Part shown: positions 1-4,737 of the stretch, piece by piece
How positions within the stretch are numbered: the first letter of the stretch is position 1
Layout: every line of letters begins with the position of its first letter
Assembly: GCA_030036915.1 (NCBI GenBank)
Contig: JASHSC010000496.1
Coordinates: 1 to 6,451, forward strand
From: Terriglobia bacterium
Lineage (GTDB): Bacteria; Acidobacteriota; Terriglobia; UBA7540
Reading direction: 5' to 3'
Length of the DNA: 6,451 nucleotides
Position numbers and translations under genes: made by a program
Notes under the pieces: generated by a model
The model's database searches: none
What the model saw: the letters and a program-made list of their open reading frames with translations, nothing else
What the model was told of the DNA's origin: nothing

Positions 1-237
1 TGGGCCAATGCGGTGACGGCGTACCAAAACCTTGATGTTACAGCTCAACTGCTCAAACAGGCCAACCTGGCGCTCGACCTTTCCCAAGGACGGTACAAGC
101 TCAGCCTTGCTTCAATCGTGGAGTTGTCGGATGCACAGTTGAACCTCACTCAGGCGCAGATTGACAACACGAACGCCAAGTACGATTTCCAGATTCAGCA
201 GGCGATTGTCACGTATCAAACGGGACAGTTGCACTGA
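1..237 (+). CDS. TolC-family outer-membrane efflux protein, C-terminal part
   Basis: The frame is open from the left edge and ends in TGA at 235-237, leaving 78 residues. They show the usual end of an outer-membrane efflux protein (OEP/TolC, PF02321): an amphipathic helix with the RYKLSLASIVELSDAQ motif, matching the family pattern RYxxGxxSxxELLDAQ, then a second helix rich in Gln, Asn and Ala (NLTQAQIDNTNAKYDF) and a short tail ending TYQTGQLH. In this family these helices form part of the periplasmic alpha-barrel of a trimeric outer-membrane channel that works with an RND, MFS or ABC pump and a periplasmic adaptor. The position usually occupied by Gly in RYxxG is Leu here. The rest of the gene, and probably the pump genes, lie to the left. 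The substrate cannot be told from this end. The family call is firm. Confidence 0.86.
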   Translation, partial: WANAVTAYQNLDVTAQLLKQANLALDLSQGRYKLSLASIVELSDAQLNLTQAQIDNTNAKYDFQIQQAIVTYQTGQLH

Positions 238-263
238 TTAGAAATCTACTGTCATCTCGAGTA

Positions 264-298
264 ATCATCCTCCGGCAAAGGCGGAGGCTTTCGATGAT
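264..298 (+). terminator. Hairpin, possible terminator of the efflux gene
   Basis: CCTCCG at 269-274 pairs perfectly with CGGAGG at 282-287 across a 7-nt loop. Outside this, ATCATC (264-269) can pair with GATGAT (293-298), so the fold can extend. Only a three-T run (289-291) follows the core stem, which is weak for an intrinsic terminator. Its place 30 nt after the efflux stop supports a terminator. A dispersed palindromic repeat is the main alternative. Confidence 0.35.
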
Positions 299-345
299 CT
301 GGCGCTAGGTTCATCAACAGACAGTTGGATTGGGCGGCTCCCGGC

Positions 346-376
346 AGCGTCCGTCTCGGCGAGCCAGACGAGCGCT
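346..376. repeat. Imperfect inverted repeat (REP-like hairpin)
   Basis: AGCGTCCGTCT (346-356) and AGACGAGCGCT (366-376) pair over 11 positions with one C-A mismatch and one G-T wobble, around a 9-nt loop. The loop overlaps the small palindrome CTCGGCGAG (355-363). There is no T-run, so it does not look like an intrinsic terminator. It could be a REP-like extragenic element. Copy number in the genome cannot be judged from here. Confidence 0.3.
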
Positions 377-455
377 TTGAGCAAATCCACACAACCCTTT
401 TTGTATCTACATGATGAACAGTATTTAAAAGGTTGATATGACTCGACTCGTGCTG

Positions 456-464
456 TGGTATACT
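456..464 (+). promoter_or_regulatory. Extended -10 promoter for the kinase gene
   Basis: TGGTATACT at 456-464 matches the extended -10 pattern TGnTATAAT with one mismatch in the hexamer. A TTGATA at 433-438 resembles a -35 box, but its 20-bp spacer is too long, so the extended -10 probably carries recognition. Transcription would start near 471, giving a 5' leader of about 30 nt before the kinase ATG. Confidence 0.5.
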
Positions 465-470
465 CTTGCG

Positions 471-494
471 ATGATGGGATGCTGTGCTCCCTAA
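471..494 (+). other. Seven-codon mini-ORF ahead of the kinase gene
   Basis: ATG ATG ... TAA encodes MMGCCAP. It begins where the extended -10 predicts transcription to start, and its stop lies in the kinase frame, six nt before the kinase ATG. If the transcript starts at 471 this would be a leaderless ORF. It might help initiation at the kinase gene, whose own start has no clear Shine-Dalgarno sequence. So short an ORF can arise by chance, and nothing shows that it is translated. Confidence 0.2.
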
Positions 495-500
495 GCGACA

Positions 501-2168
501 ATGAAAAGCTGCCCCGAATGCAAGGCTACATATCCGGACGATTACGCCATATGCCCAAAGGATGGGGCTCCGCTGCATGAAAGCACCCTGTGGCAAATCG
601 GAACGGTGGTTAAAGGCAAATACCGCATTCAAGCGCGCCTGGGCGAGGGCGGAATGGCAGTGGTTTACAAAGCCCATCACGAACTGCTCGATGAGTTGCG
701 CGCCCTCAAGGTCATCCGGCCCGACCTTGCGCGCGACTCGGAATTTATGGGCCGCTTCAGGAATGAAGCGATCATGGCGCGCAAGTTGAATCACCCCAAC
801 GCGGTCCGTGTGGATGATCTGGACATTGCCGAAGACGGCCTGCCTTTCATCGCCATGGAATTAGTGGTGGGCGACACGCTCAAAACGTTGATTGAGCGCG
901 TGGGAGCGCTACCCGTCACCCTGGTGCTCGACATTACCCTCCACGTCTGCGAAGCCCTCGATGCCGCGCACAAGCTTGGCCTGATTCATCGCGACATTAA
1001 GCCCGACAACATCGTCCTCATCGCCCAGCGCGAGGGACCACCGCTCGCCAAGATCCTGGACTTTGGAATTTCACGCCTGCGCCAGGAAGCAGCATCGGGC
1101 GCGAAGGGACTGACGCAGACTGGAATGGTGATTGGCACGCCGGAGTACATGTCTCCCGAGCAGGTTATGGGTAAGAAAGGAACGGATATCGATGGCCGCT
1201 CCGATCTCTATTCGCTCGGGATTGTCATGTACCGCATGCTAACGGGTGAGCTCCCATTCACCGGCGAAACAACTGTGGAGATGTTCCTGCAACACCTCCA
1301 CACTCCGGCCCAGTCGCCGCACCAGATAAAGCCGGAACTGGCGATTCCGGAAAGCGTCTCCGCAATTGTCATGAAGGCGATGGACAAGGATCGCGATAAG
1401 CGCTTTGCCACCGGAGCGGAAATGGCTGCTGCCATCAAAAAAGCCCGTGGCAGCACTACGGTTTCTACCCGAAAGATTGATTGGGAATCGTTGAGCACAG
1501 CCGAGGCATCATTCGGCGCGGAAAAAAATATTCCCGTCCCCCCACCCGGCCGTGCCTCATTGCCTCCGCAGCGAATCGCTCCTTCTCCTGCCACAGGCCC
1601 GGTGGGTCCTTCCGTTGACCGAACGGCATATCGAGCTCCGACCCGAGGTGGACCTCCCACCCATCAATTTCCCCCAGGTAAACTCTTGAGGCTGGCTCTG
1701 GTAATCATCTTGATGGGCGGAACGTTGGCGGGATGGAAGTATTATCAGTCCTGGCGCGCAACTAAGAACAATTCACCCATCCCCTCGGCTATGCCAGCCG
1801 AACCTTCACCCGCTCCGGTGATTTCTAGCCCTGGAGGACAGACGTCAGAACCGCCTAAAGCAGTATCCAGCTCTCCAGCCCCCGATGGCCAACATTCAGG
1901 CTCCCACACGGAGTTGACGGACGCCGAGAAAGAGAAAATCAAGGAGCTCAATAACACCGGCGCCATTTATTATCGCGAAGGGGGTTGCGATAAGGCTTTG
2001 CATCCTTTCCAGGAAGTACTGGACATCGACCCCAAAAACCCCACCGCTTACGCCATCGTAAGGAATTGCATGATGAAGGCAAGAAACGCAGGGAATGGCC
2101 CGCGCACCGAACCACCACTCCCCATAGCTACGCCGCCGCAGGATTCGTCTCCCCCACCTAATGATTAA
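501..2168 (+). CDS. Membrane-anchored Hanks-type Ser/Thr protein kinase with zinc-ribbon-like N-terminus and TPR-like outer domain
   Basis: A 555-aa protein kinase (PF00069, PknB-like) that transfers phosphate from ATP to Ser/Thr of target proteins. Residues 4-22 hold Cys4, Cys7 and Cys18 followed by Pro-Lys-Asp-Gly, a zinc-ribbon-like motif in which Asp21 sits where a fourth Cys would be. The kinase domain spans about 41-315 and looks fully active: Gly loop GEGGMAVVY (48-56), Lys70, helix-C Glu89, HRDIKPDN (163-170), DFG (187-189), GTPEYMSPE (212-220) and Asp235. Thr205 and Thr207 are candidate activation-loop phosphosites. A Pro-rich linker (about 340-393) leads to one membrane segment (398-412). 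The C-terminal part, presumably periplasmic, has a TPR-like helix pair (about 484-526) and a Pro-rich end. An in-frame TAA six nt upstream excludes any earlier start, and no clear Shine-Dalgarno sequence precedes ATG 501. The gene ends 29 nt from the convergent 78-aa gene. Its substrates are unknown. Confidence 0.94.
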   Translation: MKSCPECKATYPDDYAICPKDGAPLHESTLWQIGTVVKGKYRIQARLGEGGMAVVYKAHHELLDELRALKVIRPDLARDSEFMGRFRNEAIMARKLNHPNAVRVDDLDIAEDGLPFIAMELVVGDTLKTLIERVGALPVTLVLDITLHVCEALDAAHKLGLIHRDIKPDNIVLIAQREGPPLAKILDFGISRLRQEAASGAKGLTQTGMVIGTPEYMSPEQVMGKKGTDIDGRSDLYSLGIVMYRMLTGELPFTGETTVEMFLQHLHTPAQSPHQIKPELAIPESVSAIVMKAMDKDRDKRFATGAEMAAAIKKARGSTTVSTRKIDWESLSTAEASFGAEKNIPVPPPGRASLPPQRIAPSPATGPVGPSVDRTAYRAPTRGGPPTHQFPPGKLLRLALVIILMGGTLAGWKYYQSWRATKNNSPIPSAMPAEPSPAPVISSPGGQTSEPPKAVSSSPAPDGQHSGSHTELTDAEKEKIKELNNTGAIYYREGGCDKALHPFQEVLDIDPKNPTAYAIVRNCMMKARNAGNGPRTEPPLPIATPPQDSSPPPND

Positions 2169-2197
2169 TCCGATTAAGATTGAGGACGGTGCAATCC

Positions 2198-2434
2198 TTA
2201 GGACGCTGGAGGTGGTGGCGAAGCCGGTACAGCCTGTTTCTCTCTGGCCACTGCACTCTCCAGCAGGCGCGGGAAATCATTGCTTAGAATGCGGGTGCAG
2301 TTCCGGCATCGCCACACGGTGTCCTGCGGGTCGAGGTAATTGAAGTTGACGCAACCGCAAACGCACACCACCTGAAGACCCGTGCTGCGCCCGTGAACAA
2401 CCTTGACGTCTTCAGCTCCCACTGGGAAATTCAT
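2198..2434 (-). CDS. Small CxCxC/CxxC cysteine-rich (zinc-ribbon-like) protein, 78 aa
   Basis: I do not recognise a named family. The protein has CVCGC (Cys24, Cys26, Cys28), a 14-residue spacer and CRNC (Cys43, Cys46), which suggests a compact zinc ribbon, then a short charged helix and a Pro-rich tail. There is no signal peptide or membrane segment, so it is probably cytoplasmic. ATG 2434 is chosen because a perfect AGGAGG sits four nt upstream. A GTG at 2458 would add eight residues but lacks such a site. The gene lies 116 nt downstream of the VWFA gene on the same strand and converges with the kinase gene, 29 nt apart. The strong ribosome-binding site and the Cys spacing argue that it is real. 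Its role is unknown; nucleic-acid or protein binding is only a guess from the ribbon. Confidence 0.68.
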   Translation of the reverse strand: MNFPVGAEDVKVVHGRSTGLQVVCVCGCVNFNYLDPQDTVWRCRNCTRILSNDFPRLLESAVAREKQAVPASPPPPAS

Positions 2435-2438
2435 GATG

Positions 2439-2444
2439 CCTCCT
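2439..2444 (-). promoter_or_regulatory. Shine-Dalgarno site of the 78-aa gene
   Basis: CCTCCT on the plus strand reads AGGAGG on the minus strand, a full match to the Shine-Dalgarno consensus, four nt before ATG 2434. It decides this start over the upstream GTG at 2458. Confidence 0.7.
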
Positions 2445-2490
2445 GGGTATGCCCGCACAGATTGAAAGTTTGCCTCAACCGGCCAGATTT

Positions 2491-2518
2491 ATTGTACTCG
2501 ATTGCGCCAAAAGCCAAG
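2491..2518 (-). promoter_or_regulatory. Possible promoter for the 78-aa gene
   Basis: Read on the minus strand, TACAAT (2491-2496) is a good -10 hexamer. A weak -35-like CTTGGC (2513-2518) lies 16 bp before it. Transcription would start near 2484, leaving a leader of about 50 nt. The 116-nt gap after the VWFA gene fits a separate promoter, but read-through is equally possible. Confidence 0.3.
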
Positions 2519-2550
2519 CGCCCCGGTGCAAGAAAAATTGCAGCCGCCAA

Positions 2551-3507
2551 TTACCCCACCGTCGGCACGAAAATGCGAGCCGGTGCTGCAAGGCGAACCC
2601 GCGGAATCTCTGTGCTGACCCGCATATTCTGATAACCCGCCGTAAGCCCCTGCAATGGTTTGAATGTCAGGAAATACTCGTGCCGCAAATCATTGGAGAT
2701 TTGTGCCAGGTAAGGCGCGAAAGCCAAGGGGGTATAGGTTCCCTGGAAGAATGCCTGGCCGCCGCTCTCCGTGGCCAGCCGCAATAAACAGCTCTGGCCG
2801 TTATTAAGCAGGAACAAGTTCTGTTCAAGAGCCCCCGGCCCGCGCGCAAAAATCGTATAGACGGGAACTTCGGTCTTTTGCGCCAGATCGATTGCACGTT
2901 GCAACTCAGTATTCAGGTCGGGTTGCGACTCGATAAATCCCTGGTTTATGTCGATGCCATCGCTGATGACCAGCAAAACGCGCCGGTTCCCGTCCTGGGG
3001 CCATTTCGCGAGAAGGTCTGACACAGACTGGAAAATACTGCCTCCAGCCTCTGTGGCACCCACGGGAAGGCGCAAAGCCGCCGCCGCTTGACGGTAGTCA
3101 GACGTAAAACCCTGAACCACTTGATTACCGCCGAAGTGCGCGAAGGCTACCCGTACGCGAGTCCCCCGGGGCAAATCCTGAAGAAAATTCCCCAGATCGT
3201 GATATTGCAAGCTGAGCGTCGCTTTGACGGAATCATCCACAACGACGCTCAAATCCAACGGTTTCGAATTCGCGTCGGCGGCCACCCACGACACCACTGG
3301 CCGGCTTCGATTGTTTTCATAAACACGGATGTCTTCCGGACTCAGCCCAGGAAATGGTGCAGCCGCGTGCGTTCGCACGGTTACTGTGACTTGTGCAATT
3401 TCTTTCCGCACAACAGTAGGAGCCTCCGTTCCCATCGCCGGAAGGGCAACCAGAAATCCCAAAGTGAAAAAACCAACCCATTTGCGAAACACACTGCTCC
3501 ATCTCAT
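2551..3507 (-). CDS. Secreted VWFA-related protein (Acidobacterial VWFA type)
   Basis: This 318-aa protein begins with a signal peptide (about 1-26): basic n-region, hydrophobic core FFTLGFLVAL and a likely cut after AMG. Residues 31-76 form the beta-rich segment typical of Acidobacterial VWFA-related proteins (TIGR03436-like), with GLSPEDIRVYENNRSRPVV echoing the family pattern LxxxDFxVxEDGkxQxI. The von Willebrand A fold follows (about 84-275): strand LDLSVVVDDS, the VLLVISDGID strand (177-186) and VPVYTIFA (214-221). The metal-site motif DxSxS reads DDSVK (91-95), so its last Ser is Lys, which may weaken metal binding. VWA domains usually mediate protein-protein contacts; the partner here is unknown. 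ATG 3507 is chosen because it gives a compact signal peptide and follows a G-rich site (3513-3517). ATG 3540 would add 11 residues and has no such site. The upstream neighbour on this strand is the 74-aa gene, 109 nt away. Confidence 0.9.
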   Translation of the reverse strand: MRWSSVFRKWVGFFTLGFLVALPAMGTEAPTVVRKEIAQVTVTVRTHAAAPFPGLSPEDIRVYENNRSRPVVSWVAADANSKPLDLSVVVDDSVKATLSLQYHDLGNFLQDLPRGTRVRVAFAHFGGNQVVQGFTSDYRQAAAALRLPVGATEAGGSIFQSVSDLLAKWPQDGNRRVLLVISDGIDINQGFIESQPDLNTELQRAIDLAQKTEVPVYTIFARGPGALEQNLFLLNNGQSCLLRLATESGGQAFFQGTYTPLAFAPYLAQISNDLRHEYFLTFKPLQGLTAGYQNMRVSTEIPRVRLAAPARIFVPTVG

Positions 3508-3510
3508 TGC

Positions 3511-3517
3511 TTCCCCC
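3511..3517 (-). promoter_or_regulatory. G-rich ribosome-binding site of the VWFA gene
   Basis: On the minus strand this reads GGGGGAA, three nt from ATG 3507 (five nt from the G-run). It is a loose Shine-Dalgarno match that can pair with CCUCC using one G-U pair. It supports 3507 over the upstream ATG at 3540, which is preceded by AACTAG. Confidence 0.45.
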
Positions 3518-3518
3518 G

Positions 3519-3538
3519 GGAGACCTCTTAGTCTCTCC
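3519..3538 (-). repeat. Inverted repeat next to the VWFA ribosome-binding site
   Basis: GAGAC (3520-3524) and GTCTC (3531-3535) form a 5-bp stem around a 6-nt loop, with flanking GG and CC nearly extending it. In the minus-strand transcript the hairpin ends one nt before the G-rich ribosome-binding site, so it could affect translation. It shares the GGAGAC/GTCTC core with the palindrome at 3566-3578. Confidence 0.35.
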
Positions 3539-3565
3539 ATCTAGTTTGATGCCCGTTGGATGCCT

Positions 3566-3578
3566 GGAGACCGTCTCC
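3566..3578. repeat. 13-bp near-perfect palindrome GGAGAC-C-GTCTCC
   Basis: Two perfect 6-bp arms surround a single central base. The site lies in the gap between the 74-aa gene and the VWFA gene, with its centre about 44 bp from the centre of the second GGAGAC repeat. This symmetry suits a dimeric DNA-binding protein better than a terminator, since no T-run follows on either strand. Operator function is inferred only. Confidence 0.35.
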
Positions 3579-3616
3579 CCAAGTGCCTTGCGAGCAGCAA
3601 TTGACCATCCAGGACG

Positions 3617-3841
3617 TCAACCCCGCGACTCCATTGGTTCTTCCGTCCTTTCATATCCTGGGCATTGAATTACGGGGAGACGGGGGTATTTTGAATAGCG
3701 CGGATCTGTTATAGAGCGTTGGCACTGGTAAAAAGTCGCACGCCGATCTGTGTGCACCCTCCGGGCGAACCGGCAGGTGAAACAGAGGCCTGTTCGCGCC
3801 TTCTCCAAATCATCGGACGAACTATCCAGAGGCTTGCTCAT
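3617..3841 (-). CDS. Small four-cysteine protein coupled to endonuclease V, 74 aa
   Basis: A conserved-looking hypothetical protein with Cys20-x2-Cys23 (GLCFTCRFARR), Cys40 and Cys60. The pattern CxxC-x16-C-x19-C, with the segment SITDPRYSKYPRLPV between the last two Cys, suggests a small metal-binding or zinc-ribbon-like fold. I believe proteins of this general form occur in several bacterial phyla, but I cannot give a family name. There is no signal peptide or membrane segment. It starts 13 nt after the endonuclease V stop, and its GAGGA ribosome-binding site overlaps that stop, so the two are very likely co-transcribed and translationally coupled. That context hints at a link to nucleic-acid metabolism, but operon partners need not share a function. 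The C-terminal eight residues or so are polar and probably disordered. Existence is well supported; function is unknown. Confidence 0.75.
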   Translation of the reverse strand: MSKPLDSSSDDLEKARTGLCFTCRFARRVHTDRRATFYQCQRSITDPRYSKYPRLPVIQCPGYERTEEPMESRG

Positions 3842-3850
3842 CAGATGTCG

Positions 3851-3856
3851 ATCCTC
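3851..3856 (-). promoter_or_regulatory. Shine-Dalgarno site overlapping the endonuclease V stop codon
   Basis: On the minus strand TGAGGAT runs from the endonuclease V stop TGA (3855-3857) into a GAGGAT ribosome-binding site, nine to ten nt before ATG 3841. A ribosome ending on endonuclease V would sit on this site, as expected for translational coupling. Confidence 0.6.
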
Positions 3857-4592
3857 AATGTTCAGTCAGGACTCGCCGACCCCTTCGATCGCCGAAGACG
3901 GATTTCTTATTCTGTTCTTGAAACGCTCGTCGCAGATTCCTCACCCAATGGTCCGCCTCGCGTGTCGGTTTGGGGATGCGAAAACCATCAATGCAGCGCG
4001 TCACGATGCGCACGGCGGAATTGAGCGATACGCGGTGTCCGATGCTGACGTAAATAGGGTTAACGTTGTCGCGAGTGCGGAGCACCACGCCGACTTTTTC
4101 GCCGTGATCTATTAAGGACGATCGAGACCCGGCATGGACACCCGGTTCAGCCGCTTCCCCCACCAAAATGGACTTGGCGCATCCAATAGTGGGCACGTCA
4201 AGAACCACGCCCAGGTGGCAGGCGATTCCAAATCGCCGGGGATGCGCCCACCCGTGCCCATCAACCAGAATCAAGCCCGGTTCGGCGCGCAATTTCGCCA
4301 AGGCAGCCAGCAGAACCGGACATTCACGGAATGAAAGCAGTCCCGGCACATACGGGAAACGCAGCTTGCGCTGCGCCATTTGCCGCTCCACCTCGGTGAG
4401 TTCCGGAAAACGATAGACAAGCACGCCGGCAAACGCCGTGTCGGTTTGCGGATCAAATGCCACATCAGCGCCCGCGACGTATTGCAATCGCCCAAAGCGA
4501 TCATACGGTTCAACCTTCTCCCGCCACACCCGCTGCCGCCGCACCGCTTCACGCGGGGTTACATTCCATCGGGTTCGTATTATCGTTTTCAT
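3855..4592 (-). CDS. nfi: Endonuclease V (deoxyinosine 3' endonuclease)
   Basis: A 245-aa endonuclease V (PF04493) that nicks DNA at the second phosphodiester bond 3' of deoxyinosine and related deaminated bases, starting repair of adenine deamination in the cytoplasm. All hallmark motifs are visible: VAGADVAF with metal-binding Asp43; YVPGLLSFRE with the wedge Tyr81 and catalytic Glu90; VDGHGWAHPRRFGIACHLGV with Asp111 and His117; CAKSILVG with Lys140; and NPIYVSIGHRVSL with His186, followed by FRIPKPTREAD. Nothing needed for activity is missing. It is slightly longer than the usual 220-230 residues because of a basic tail after about residue 225. ATG 4592 gives the expected N-terminus, although no clear ribosome-binding site precedes it. 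It is the first gene of a leftward unit with the 74-aa gene and diverges from the CYTH gene. Confidence 0.96.
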   Translation of the reverse strand: MKTIIRTRWNVTPREAVRRQRVWREKVEPYDRFGRLQYVAGADVAFDPQTDTAFAGVLVYRFPELTEVERQMAQRKLRFPYVPGLLSFRECPVLLAALAKLRAEPGLILVDGHGWAHPRRFGIACHLGVVLDVPTIGCAKSILVGEAAEPGVHAGSRSSLIDHGEKVGVVLRTRDNVNPIYVSIGHRVSLNSAVRIVTRCIDGFRIPKPTREADHWVRNLRRAFQEQNKKSVFGDRRGRRVLTEH

Positions 4593-4737
4593 TCGCCGGC
4601 ACTCGTGAGAGAATAAGCCTCGCTTGCCCTTCCACCCAAAGAGGATCCCTGTTCACACGGGGGGAGAGGTTCACAAAGGCTGGGTCACTAACATCTACAA
4701 ATTCTAAGTGTAAACTTCGATGCGGGGATTCGTACCC
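4593..4737. promoter_or_regulatory. Divergent intergenic region with a GTTCACA direct repeat
   Basis: This 145-nt gap separates the divergent endonuclease V and CYTH starts and must hold promoters for both. GTTCACA occurs at 4651-4657 and again at 4669-4675, 18 bp apart, with a G-rich run between them. TTCACA (4670-4675) could serve as a -35 box for the CYTH gene, but no well-spaced -10 follows. I cannot assign either promoter with confidence. The last part holds GGGGA (4724-4728), a fair ribosome-binding site nine nt before ATG 4738. Confidence 0.3.

Larger units (their letters stand above)
238..500. other. Gene-free stretch between the efflux gene and the kinase gene
   Basis: These 263 nt carry no convincing gene. 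A leftward open frame (about 265-501, ATG at its right end) would encode 78 residues, but it has no recognisable domain and runs across the two hairpins and the kinase promoter, so I do not call it. The stretch holds a hairpin shortly after the efflux stop, a second imperfect inverted repeat, an AT-richer segment around 395-440, and the kinase promoter with a mini-ORF. The two hairpins and lack of coding signal would fit a terminator plus a repeat element, but this is inference. Confidence 0.5.

Noticed and set aside
265..501. Leftward 78-codon open frame with three nearby Cys
   Set aside because: It covers both hairpins and the kinase promoter, shows no recognisable fold, and has low-complexity Ser/Ala stretches at its end, as expected from a translated repeat.
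252..794. Leftward 180-codon open frame across the spacer and the 5' end of the kinase gene
   Set aside because: It is antisense to the zinc-ribbon and kinase catalytic region, whose motifs are unmistakable. It has no domain of its own and crosses the kinase promoter.
2165..2177. TTAATC-C-GATTAA palindrome at the kinase stop as a bidirectional terminator
   Set aside because: The stem is AT-rich, the loop would be a single base, and no T-run follows on either strand. The 29-nt convergent gap probably ends transcription some other way.
2527..2542. TGCAA...TTGCA hairpin after the VWFA stop as a terminator
   Set aside because: The stem is only 5 bp and the T-run lies in the loop, not after the stem, so it does not fit an intrinsic terminator.
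3088..3531. Rightward 147-codon open frame
   Set aside because: It is antisense to the VWFA gene, including its signal peptide and VWA core, and has no domain signal.
3750..4115. Rightward 121-codon open frame
   Set aside because: It is antisense to the 74-aa and endonuclease V genes, both with strong motifs, and shows no family resemblance.
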